From: Prevotella sp. CAG:924
GTDB lineage: Bacteria > Bacteroidota > Bacteroidia > Bacteroidales > Bacteroidaceae
DNA length: 10,409 bases
Assembly (NCBI GenBank): GCA_000431975.1
Contig: HF988468.1
Span: forward strand, 3,306 to 13,714
Direction: 5' to 3'
The position numbers and the translations under genes are program-made. Under the pieces are notes generated by a model. The model had not been told where the DNA came from, ran no database searches, and saw only the letters and a list, made by a program, of their open reading frames with translations. Every line of letters starts with the position of its first letter. Position 1 is the stretch's first letter. Shown in pieces: positions 1-6,086 of this stretch.

Positions 1-48
1 CCGGGGGGGGCTGTCGTCCTGTGCCGACGCTTATGGCAACCAATATAA

Positions 49-92
49 ATCCTTCTGCGGTGTCCGGATGACACCGCAGACGGATGCTTTTT
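49..92 (+). terminator. Intrinsic terminator of an upstream gene
   Basis: An 11-bp perfect stem (54-64 with 70-80) closes a 5-nt loop. It is extended by four more pairs (49-52 with 82-85) across one mismatch. A run of five T follows at 88-92. The U tract fits plus-strand termination. The gene it serves lies mostly left of the window. One frame from base 1 reaches a stop at 46-48 just before the stem, but too few codons remain to identify a product. Confidence 0.75.
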
Positions 93-214
93 CGCTCTTG
101 AGAATGGAAACAAACTGTCCGAAAAGAAAGACGCAACATTCTCTTATGATTTTCAACTTGTCCTTTAATGATTGATGCCCATCTTCCGGTGTGGGATATT
201 TCATCGTTTGAGAT

Positions 215-784
215 ATGATACTTTATAAATATAATAAGGTAGTGACTTTGGTCATGGCATGTCTGTCGGCTGTTGCGGCTTTAACCTCTTGTGGTGACAC
301 GACGGATCTTTACTCCCGTTCGGCCTGCTATCTGGTGATAGACAATTCTATGCATCAGAATTTCGAACTGGCATCAGCCATGCAGTATCCCGGCGCCTTT
401 GTCACCATCACTACTCCGGGTAAGAAATTCCATTTCGTGAGCAATCAGGGCGGGTCGAGCGACGCTTCTTTTAATGCTATTGATGAGCGCCGGTCGTTCA
501 TACTTGGATATAACGGCGCATTGATCGTCGGTTACGGCTTGAGCATCGACCGCACGTTCTATGCTTACGACAGGGAGTGTCCCAACTGCTATGATCCCGA
601 CGTGCTGCCCCGGCGGAGCCATCCTGTGAAGGTCGATGAGCAAGGCATAGCGACGTGTTCGAACTGTCACCGCTCCTATGATCTCAACAATGGAGGCATC
701 GTGTCGCAGGGCGACGGAGGTAAGCAGATGACCCGTTATCCGGCTTCGACGACCGGTCCCTACGGTATTTTGGTAGTCCAGTAG
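215..784 (+). CDS. Small lipoprotein with Rieske-like C-terminal domain and a four-cysteine site
   Basis: This 189-residue protein is a predicted lipoprotein. A short basic N-terminus (KYNK) leads into a hydrophobic stretch ending in a lipobox LTSC at about residues 23-26, so the mature protein should be membrane-anchored in the envelope. The middle part is not recognised. The C-terminal half has CPNC at 122-125 and CSNCH at 148-152, followed by a Tyr-Asp-Leu, Gly-Gly and Pro-rich tail that resembles the end of a Rieske [2Fe-2S] domain. Classical Rieske ligands are C-x-H and C-x2-H; here the pairs read C-x2-C and C-x2-C, more like a zinc ribbon or rubredoxin knuckle. A bound Zn or Fe is therefore inferred, and redox activity is uncertain. 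The start at 215 gives a proper signal peptide; ATG 254 would remove its basic region. It stands alone, with no promoter motif seen upstream. Confidence 0.8.
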   Translation: MILYKYNKVVTLVMACLSAVAALTSCGDTTDLYSRSACYLVIDNSMHQNFELASAMQYPGAFVTITTPGKKFHFVSNQGGSSDASFNAIDERRSFILGYNGALIVGYGLSIDRTFYAYDRECPNCYDPDVLPRRSHPVKVDEQGIATCSNCHRSYDLNNGGIVSQGDGGKQMTRYPASTTGPYGILVVQ

Positions 785-792
785 GAGGAAGG

Positions 793-871
793 AAAAACAG
801 CCCTTTTGGAGAAAAGAGTGCCTGCATAATGCCTCTTATGGATCAGAAAGGGCTGATACGGGGTTGTTTTT
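793..871 (+). terminator. Probable 3' stem-loop/terminator after the lipoprotein gene
   Basis: Ten bases at 798-807 (CAGCCCTTTT) pair with 846-855, with one G-U at the inner end. An alternative pairing joins 793-803 (AAAAACAGCCC) to 861-871, 11 bp with one G-U. The second stem includes the T-rich run 867-871. The two share 798-803 and exclude each other. The position 8 nt past the stop codon fits a terminator, but the T tract is not directly next to the first stem, so the call is moderate. Confidence 0.5.
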
Positions 872-944
872 AGTTGCAGATATACTAATCTAAGTAATTT
901 GCAGCTGATAATTCGTTAAGCCGATATTAAATAGTGTAAAAACC

Positions 945-976
945 TTTGGGATTTCGGTCATTTCCTTTTACCTTTG
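945..976 (+). promoter_or_regulatory. Bacteroidetes-type promoter of the tRNA operon
   Basis: TTTG at 945-948 and TACCTTTG at 969-976 are separated by 20 nt, matching the -33/-7 consensus of the Bacteroidetes primary sigma factor. Transcription should begin a few bases downstream, just before tRNA-Gly at 991. It probably serves both tRNAs and possibly the lipoprotein gene that follows. Confidence 0.85.
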
Positions 977-990
977 CAATTAAATGATTT

Positions 991-1066
991 GCGGCAATAG
1001 CTCAGTTGGTAGAGCGCGACCTTGCCAAGGTCGAGGTCGCGGGTCCGAGTCCCGTTTGCCGCTCCA
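991..1066 (+). tRNA. tRNA-Gly (anticodon GCC)
   Basis: A full cloverleaf can be drawn. The acceptor stem is GCGGCAA (991-997) with TTGCCGC (1056-1062). The D stem is GCTC (1000-1003) with GAGC (1012-1015). The anticodon stem is CGACC (1017-1021) with GGTCG (1029-1033), with loop TTGCCAA and anticodon GCC at 1024-1026. The T stem is 1039-1043 with 1051-1055, with loop TCCGAGT. The discriminator is T at 1063 and CCA is encoded at 1064-1066. It is first in a two-tRNA unit, 36 nt before tRNA-Leu. Confidence 0.97.
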
Positions 1067-1102
1067 ACCTTTTTCGCGTTATAGAGAATAACATAGCAAA
1101 AG

Positions 1103-1187
1103 GCCGTGATGGTGGAATGGTAGACACGAGGGACTTAAAATCCCTTGGCCAGTAATGGCTGTGCGGGTTCGAGTCCCGCTCGCGGCA
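1103..1187 (+). tRNA. tRNA-Leu (anticodon UAA)
   Basis: This class II tRNA has an acceptor stem GCCGTGA (1103-1109) pairing with TCGCGGC (1180-1186). The anticodon stem AGGGA (1129-1133) pairs with TCCCT (1141-1145), the loop is CTTAAAA, and anticodon TAA lies at 1136-1138. A long variable arm occupies 1146-1162. The T stem GCGGG (1163-1167) pairs with CCCGC (1175-1179) around loop TTCGAGT. The discriminator A is at 1187. The next bases are CCG, so unlike its neighbour it does not encode a complete CCA end, which would have to be added after transcription. Confidence 0.97.
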
Positions 1188-1214
1188 CCGATTAAATTTT
1201 TACTTATTTTGACT

Positions 1215-2894
1215 ATGCGTAAACAACTAATCTTTTTCGCTTCGGCATGTTCATTATTGGCCTTGGCCTCTTGTTCTAAGTTAGGCGCTCTCTCGGCTGA
1301 TAATTTCAACGTGGATCCTACGCCTTTAGAGACGCAGGGCGGTAAAGTCCCTACGACAATCAACGGTACCTTCCCTGTAAAATATATGAAGAAGAAGGCA
1401 GTCGTTACTGTTACTCCTGAGCTTCGCTATGCAGACGGCAAGGTGGCTAAGGGTCAGAGCGCTACGTTCCAGGGAGAGAAGGTGATGGGTAATGACCAGA
1501 CCATCTCTTACAAGCAGGGCGGACGCTACACGATGAAGACCTCTTTTGATTATGTACCAGATATGCAGAAGAGTGACCTCTACCTTACTTTCGATGCCCG
1601 TATCGGCAAGAAAGAGCAGAAAGTGCCTGAGGTAAAGGTAGGCTATGGCGTGGTAGCTACTTCTGAGCTCTATAAGGAGACTTTGATGAATGCAGGTGGC
1701 GTGATCGCTCCCGACAGTTTCCAGCGTGTGAAGGAGCAGAAGTATCAGGCTAACATCAAGTTCCTCATCAATCAGGCTAATCTCCGCAAGTCTGAGCTGA
1801 AGAATAACTCAGTAAAGGAGTTTGTAAAGCTGCTGAAGAGCATCAATGCTGACAAGGAAGGTCTGAACCTCCGCAATGTAGAGGTTGCCGCTTATGCTTC
1901 TCCTGATGGTGGATTTAAGTTTAATGACAAGCTCGCCAGCAAGCGTCAGAACACTTCTGAGGCTTACGTGAAGCAGCAGCTGAAGGCTGCCAAGCTCGCT
2001 AGCGCCAATGTTGACGCTCATTATACCGCACAGGACTGGGAAGGCTTCCAGGAGCTGGTACAGGCCAGCAACATCCAGGATAAGGATGTGATTCTCCGTG
2101 TGCTCTCTATGTATAAGGATCCTGAGGAGCGTGAGCAGCAGATCCGCAATATGAGCGCTACCTTCCAGGAGCTCGCTGATGGTATCCTGCCTGAGCTGCG
2201 CCGCAGCCGTCTGATCATCAATTATGAGACCATCGGCCGTTCCGACGAAGAGATCGACGCTCAGTATAAGGAAGATGCTTCTAAGCTCTCTGCTGATGAG
2301 CTGCTTTACTATGCATCTCTCCAGAAGGATTATGCTAAGCAGCAGGAAGTGTACAAGAAGACTGCTGAGCTCTATCCCAATGATTATCGTCCTGTCAACA
2401 ACCTCGCCGTGCTGGCTCTCCGCAACCAGAACGAGGTGGATATGAAGGATTACCTCAACCAGGCTCTTGCCAAGGATCCGAAGGCAGGCGAGCCCCAGGC
2501 CAACCTGGCTCTCCTCTCACTGCGCAACGGCAATGTGGCAGAGGCAGAGGCTAATCTGTCTAAGACAATGGACGCTAACAAGTTCCAGGAGGTACTTGGC
2601 AACCTGAACATCGCTAAGGGTGACTATGCAGCTGCTGAGCAGAACTTCAAGAACAGCAACACCAACAGTGCCGCTCTTGCCCAGATCCTGAATAAGAACT
2701 ACGCTGCTGCTGTAGCTACTCTTCAGAATGTGGAGAACAAGGACGCCATGACCGACTATCTCACAGCTATCGTTCTCAACCGTCAGGGCAACACCGCTAC
2801 GGCCAAGGAGGCTCTGCAGCGTGCTATCAGCGCTGACAGCAAGCTCGCAGCTTATGCTGCCAACGATCTTGAGGTAGCTAATCTGATGAAGTAA
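1215..2894 (+). CDS. TPR-repeat lipoprotein with OmpA-like middle region
   Basis: This 559-residue protein is a predicted lipoprotein: N-terminus MRKQ, hydrophobic core, and lipobox LASC ending at Cys20. After a beta-rich N-terminal part (about 25-160), residues about 190-270 resemble an OmpA C-terminal (peptidoglycan-associating) fold, with a strand ending in AAYASPDGG (225-233) and a following N-x2-L-A-x2-R type helix. From about residue 385 onward it is helical and Ala/Leu/Asn-rich, with several TPR-like units. It probably acts as an envelope scaffold or assembly factor; the exact role is not known. ATG 1215 is chosen because the in-frame ATG at 1155 lies inside tRNA-Leu and would spoil the signal peptide. 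Codon choice is strongly biased (AAG, CTC/CTG, GCT), which suggests high expression. It starts 27 nt after tRNA-Leu with no terminator or promoter motif between, so it is probably expressed from the tRNA promoter. Confidence 0.88.
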   Translation: MRKQLIFFASACSLLALASCSKLGALSADNFNVDPTPLETQGGKVPTTINGTFPVKYMKKKAVVTVTPELRYADGKVAKGQSATFQGEKVMGNDQTISYKQGGRYTMKTSFDYVPDMQKSDLYLTFDARIGKKEQKVPEVKVGYGVVATSELYKETLMNAGGVIAPDSFQRVKEQKYQANIKFLINQANLRKSELKNNSVKEFVKLLKSINADKEGLNLRNVEVAAYASPDGGFKFNDKLASKRQNTSEAYVKQQLKAAKLASANVDAHYTAQDWEGFQELVQASNIQDKDVILRVLSMYKDPEEREQQIRNMSATFQELADGILPELRRSRLIINYETIGRSDEEIDAQYKEDASKLSADELLYYASLQKDYAKQQEVYKKTAELYPNDYRPVNNLAVLALRNQNEVDMKDYLNQALAKDPKAGEPQANLALLSLRNGNVAEAEANLSKTMDANKFQEVLGNLNIAKGDYAAAEQNFKNSNTNSAALAQILNKNYAAAVATLQNVENKDAMTDYLTAIVLNRQGNTATAKEALQRAISADSKLAAYAANDLEVANLMK

Positions 2895-2911
2895 GAGATT
2901 TCTGACATGTG

Positions 2912-2944
2912 ATCCCCGGTTCTCCAGGTTGGATTACCGGGGAT
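2912..2944 (+). terminator. First terminator hairpin after the TPR lipoprotein gene
   Basis: Nine bases ATCCCCGGT (2912-2920) pair perfectly with 2936-2944, and a short inner stem (2923-2926 with 2930-2933) stiffens the loop. It starts 17 nt past the stop codon. The sequence after it is only moderately T-rich (tcatttta), so termination may be partial. Confidence 0.6.
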
Positions 2945-2964
2945 ACTCATTTTATAAACCAAAG

Positions 2965-3002
2965 ACCGTTCCTCCTTCAAAAGAGGAGCGGTATTCTTGT
3001 TT
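2965..3002 (+). terminator. Second, stronger intrinsic terminator in tandem
   Basis: ACCGTTCCTC (2965-2974) pairs with GAGGAGCGGT (2983-2992), ten pairs including one G-U, around an 8-nt loop. The following bases attcttgttt are T-rich. It lies 20 nt after the previous hairpin, so the pair probably acts as a double stop for the tRNA/TPR transcript. Confidence 0.65.
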
Positions 3003-3107
3003 AATAGGACGACCTCCACGAAGGGATTTACCTAGGGTAAAGATGGGTAGAGGGTCTTCTGACTTTCTGTTTCCCTTCGGAAAGATTTTCAATAGAGTGA
3101 ATAAGGA

Positions 3108-4184
3108 ATGATGAAAAGCTTCGCTTTCACACATGTGTTGTTTTCCGCAGGAGTCAATGGCTCATGTCCGGCAAGAACGTTTCTGAGAAGTACCCTTCCT
3201 GCTGTTCTGACGGCTGTTGTGACGGTCATGCTCGTGTCATGTGGCGTAGACGGTAAACACTTCAAGCTCTCAGGCCGGCTTCTCAATATGAACCAGGGCG
3301 AGTTTTATATTTATAGTGAGACGGGTACTATTGATGGCATAGATACGATCAAGGTGCAGGGTGGCCGTTTCACGTATGAGACGGAATGCACCCAACCCAG
3401 CACGCTTACGATGGTCTTTCCCAATTTCTCTGAGATACCTATCTTCGCACAGCCGGGGAAGTCAGTCGAACTAAAAGGTGATGCCTCTTCTCTGAAGCTG
3501 ATGAAGGTGAAGGGAACGAAAGAGAACGAGCTCATGTCGGCATTTAGGGAGCAGATAGCTCATGCCACGCCACCGGAGGTGAAGCGCTATGCATCACAGT
3601 TCGTGGCTGATCACCCCGATTCCAAGGTAGCGGAATACATAGTGAAGCATTTCTTTATCGCTACTCCCAATCCCGACTATAAGGAGGCACAGCGGCTTAT
3701 CTCTCTGATGCTTGCCAATAAGAAAGAAAATGGCGGGGCCCTTCGTCTGCAGCGTGAGGTGCAGGCAGTGAACAAGAGCAGTGTGGGCAGTCGGCTTTCT
3801 ACTGCAGGACTGACGGATATGAACGGACGTCCGATCCCCCAGTCGGCAGTCTCTTCCGGTGATGTGGCTGTCTTTACATGGGCATCGTGGAGTTTTGACA
3901 GCACTAACCTGTTGCGGCAGATGAGAGATTTGCGCCGTCGTTCGGGCGGTCGGCTGAAGTTTATCACTGTCTGCCTTGATGCCAGCCGTGTAGATTGCGA
4001 CAACTATGTCAGAGGTGATTCGATCACTTGGCCTAATATCTTTGATGGAAAGATGTTTGAAGGCCGTGCGGTGAAGCAGTGGAGTCTTTATAATGTTCCT
4101 ACTATCCTCTTGCTGAGAAACGGGCGTGTCGTTGCCCGTGACATTACCATTGACGAACTTGAGAGACGGTTGGGCTTGTCCTGA
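3108..4184 (+). CDS. DUF4369-like/thioredoxin-fold lipoprotein lacking the catalytic CxxC
   Basis: The 358-residue product has a lipobox LVSC ending at Cys45. The first part of the mature protein (about 50-135: KLSGRLLNM, a YIYSETG strand, a G-x-F-x-Y strand, then a PGKSVELKGD turn) resembles the DUF4369 domain that precedes thioredoxin domains in Bacteroidetes. Residues about 230-355 form a TlpA/thioredoxin-like fold with VAVFTWASW, a KFITVCLD strand and a cis-proline segment NVPTILLL. The active-site position that normally reads W-C-x-x-C is W261-S262-F263-D264-S265, so both cysteines are serine and disulfide exchange is unlikely. A binding or structural role is inferred. The N-terminal region before the hydrophobic core is unusually long (about 29 residues), but no better in-frame ATG exists. 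The comM-like gene follows after 23 nt, probably in the same transcript. Confidence 0.8.
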   Translation: MMKSFAFTHVLFSAGVNGSCPARTFLRSTLPAVLTAVVTVMLVSCGVDGKHFKLSGRLLNMNQGEFYIYSETGTIDGIDTIKVQGGRFTYETECTQPSTLTMVFPNFSEIPIFAQPGKSVELKGDASSLKLMKVKGTKENELMSAFREQIAHATPPEVKRYASQFVADHPDSKVAEYIVKHFFIATPNPDYKEAQRLISLMLANKKENGGALRLQREVQAVNKSSVGSRLSTAGLTDMNGRPIPQSAVSSGDVAVFTWASWSFDSTNLLRQMRDLRRRSGGRLKFITVCLDASRVDCDNYVRGDSITWPNIFDGKMFEGRAVKQWSLYNVPTILLLRNGRVVARDITIDELERRLGLS

Positions 4185-4207
4185 TCTTACTTTGAAGAAC
4201 TAATCTT

Positions 4208-5764
4208 ATGCCTATGATAGTAAAAACCTATACCGCGGCCGTCAATGGCCTTGTCGTTACGCCTGTCACCGTAGAGGTGAGCGTACAGCCCGGTGTGCTG
4301 TTCCATTTCACGGGTCTGGGCGATAAGGCTGTCCATGAAGGACGCGACCGTATTGCAGCTGCATTGCTGAACAGCGGATACAAGTTGCCGACTGCCGACA
4401 TCACCGTCAATCTGGCTCCTGCCGATCTGCCGAAGGAGGGCAGTGGCTTCGACCTGCCTATCGCCATCGGCATTCTTGCTGCTACAGGGCAGATCGCACC
4501 GGTGAGTCTGGAGACGGTCATGCTCGTAGGAGAACTGAGCCTTGACGGGCAAATCCAGCCCGTCAGAGGTATTCTGCCTGTTGCCATCAAGGCGCGTGCT
4601 AATCAGTACCGGTCACTCGTCGTTCCCGAGGAGAATGTGCGCGAGGCCGCCATCGTTAATCGTCTCGAAGTGTACGGACTGCATTCCCTGATGGATGTAG
4701 TCGCTTTTGTCACAGGCGCGAAGATTTTCGAACCCACCGTCATCGACACACGGAAGGAGTTTTATGAACATCAGTACCAGTCCGACCTTGACTATGCCGA
4801 TGTGCGCGGTCAGGAGAGTGTGAAACGGGCACTGGAGGTGGCAGCAGCCGGCGGACACAATCTCATCATGATCGGTCCGCCGGGCTCGGGCAAGAGCATG
4901 ATGGCCAAGCGTCTGCCATCGATTCTTCCCCCATTGTCTTTGTCAGAGAGTCTGGAGACAACCCAGATTCATTCTGTTGCCGGCCTGCTCCCCGCCGGTT
5001 CGTCTCTCATTGCCAGCCGTCCCTTCCGTTCGCCCCATCATACGATCAGTGAGGCGGCCTTGGTGGGAGGAGGCAACACACCCATGCCCGGTGAGATATC
5101 TTTGGCTCACAATGGCGTGCTCTTCTGCGATGAGCTTCCCGAGTTCAACAAGCATACGCTGGAGGTGCTCCGCCAGCCTCTGGAGGACCGGGAGGTGACC
5201 ATCGCCCGTGTGAAATACTCGGTCACTTATCCCTCCTCGTTCATGTTCGTGGCTTCGATGAATCCCTGTCCCTGTGGCTATTATGGTGATCCCACACATC
5301 ATTGTGTCTGTTCGCCGGGACAGATACAGCGCTATCTCAATAAGATCAGCGGGCCGCTCCTCGATCGTATCGACATCCAATGCAATATCACGCCGGTGCC
5401 TTTCAAGGACATATCGAGTGCGCAGCCCGGCGAGCCGTCGGCGAAGATCCGCGAACGTGTGATAAAGGCACGTGAGATACAGACAAGGCGGTTTGCCAAT
5501 GAGCCCCACATCCATTGCAATGCCCAGATGACGGAGAGGATGATCCACGAATACGCGGAGCCTGATGAGGCAGGCATCGAGATGCTACGTTCGGCCATGG
5601 AGCGTCTCTCGCTCTCCGCCCGTGCCTATTCACGCATTCTGAAGGTAGCCCGCACCATAGCTGACCTTGCCGGGTCCGACCGTGTGCAGATAGAGCATCT
5701 CGCGGAGGCGATCAGCTATCGACAGCTAGACCGGGGCGACTGGGCGGAACGGGGATTGTATTGA
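4208..5764 (+). CDS. comM: ComM/YifB-family AAA+ ATPase (Mg-chelatase-like)
   Basis: This 518-residue protein has the full family architecture. An N-terminal Lon-protease-like fold (about 1-170, with the TGLGDKAVHEGRDR and LPKEGSGFDLPIAIG segments) precedes an AAA+ core with Walker A GPPGSGKS at 223-230 and Walker B VLFCDE ending at D308-E309. Next come a cysteine pair motif NPCPCG (352-357) with CVC (366-368), then SGPLLDRID (381-389), and a C-terminal helical domain ending at about 515. In transformable bacteria, ComM is a hexameric branch-migration helicase that helps integrate incoming DNA; members also occur in species not known to be competent, so its role here is inferred. Length is normal for the family and no key residue is missing. 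ATG 4208 is used; the ATG two codons later (4214) is equally possible. It is probably cotranscribed with the preceding lipoprotein gene. Confidence 0.95.
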   Translation: MPMIVKTYTAAVNGLVVTPVTVEVSVQPGVLFHFTGLGDKAVHEGRDRIAAALLNSGYKLPTADITVNLAPADLPKEGSGFDLPIAIGILAATGQIAPVSLETVMLVGELSLDGQIQPVRGILPVAIKARANQYRSLVVPEENVREAAIVNRLEVYGLHSLMDVVAFVTGAKIFEPTVIDTRKEFYEHQYQSDLDYADVRGQESVKRALEVAAAGGHNLIMIGPPGSGKSMMAKRLPSILPPLSLSESLETTQIHSVAGLLPAGSSLIASRPFRSPHHTISEAALVGGGNTPMPGEISLAHNGVLFCDELPEFNKHTLEVLRQPLEDREVTIARVKYSVTYPSSFMFVASMNPCPCGYYGDPTHHCVCSPGQIQRYLNKISGPLLDRIDIQCNITPVPFKDISSAQPGEPSAKIRERVIKAREIQTRRFANEPHIHCNAQMTERMIHEYAEPDEAGIEMLRSAMERLSLSARAYSRILKVARTIADLAGSDRVQIEHLAEAISYRQLDRGDWAERGLY

Positions 5765-5825
5765 CCCACGATCAGTCGTTCGACCGCAACCCTTTATCGC
5801 AATATTATCTAATGAGCTTGTCCGA

Positions 5826-5976
5826 CGTCTTCTGTCCTATGGCCGGCAGTCCGCTTGTCATTTTGACGCGATGAAGTCCGTTACACCTTCGACAAAGATG
5901 GCGGACGGACTGCCCGGCAATAACATGAAATCATTCAAATCTCTAATGCAATTCGGAATTATGCGTCAGAAGACGC
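5826..5976. repeat. Nested inverted repeats in a 322-nt gene-free stretch (5765-6086)
   Basis: CGTCTTCTG at 5826-5834 is perfectly complementary to 5967-5975. Inside it, GCCGGCAGTCCG (5842-5853) pairs with 5906-5918 with one bulged C, and TTGTC (5855-5859) pairs with 5891-5895. Small hairpins lie at 5948-5964 (AATT-CGG-AATT core) and 5963-5976 (GCGTC-AGAA-GACGC). The outer right arm and the last hairpin overlap, so they may be alternatives. No promoter motif of the TAnnTTTG type is seen on either strand here, and no good U tract follows. Apart from the -7 element near 6052 I see nothing else in this stretch. Confidence 0.45.
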
Positions 5977-6051
5977 CTCTATTTCTTGATCTTCTGTAAA
6001 TCGTGCACAACATTCCGTAATTCGGGTAAAGGCTTATTCATTTACAGATTA

Positions 6052-6059
6052 TATCTTTG
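6052..6059 (+). promoter_or_regulatory. -7 promoter element for the CMD-cupin gene
   Basis: TATCTTTG matches the Bacteroidetes -7 consensus TAnnTTTG and lies 27 nt before ATG 6087. No clear TTTG is present at the expected -33 distance, so the call rests on one half. A TTG codon inside this element is in frame with the gene but should not be taken as the start. Confidence 0.6.
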
Positions 6060-6086
6060 TATCGGAAATATAAAATTGGTAGATTT

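Noticed and set aside
1..48. Possible C-terminal tail of an upstream gene, and a run of eight G at 3-10
   Set aside because: One frame ends at a TAA (46-48) just before the terminator, but about 15 codons are too few to assign; the G run is too short to call a feature and may be a sequencing-sensitive site.
1155..1214. Upstream in-frame ATG start for the TPR lipoprotein
   Set aside because: It lies inside tRNA-Leu and would put a non-signal sequence in front of a clean lipoprotein signal peptide that begins at 1215.
2929..3111. 60-codon plus-strand frame
   Set aside because: It runs through two terminator hairpins, has no recognisable protein features and no promoter or start context.
4943..5548. 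201-codon minus-strand frame inside comM
   Set aside because: Its composition is that of a reverse-strand shadow, and comM on the plus strand has complete family motifs.
5871..5999. 42-codon plus-strand frame in the comM-cupin gap
   Set aside because: It has no promoter, no recognisable product and it crosses the arms of the inverted repeats; not distinguishable from chance.
6057..6086. TTG start for the CMD-cupin gene
   Set aside because: The TTG is part of the -7 element TATCTTTG, so it would not be in the mRNA; ATG 6087 gives a normal signal peptide.
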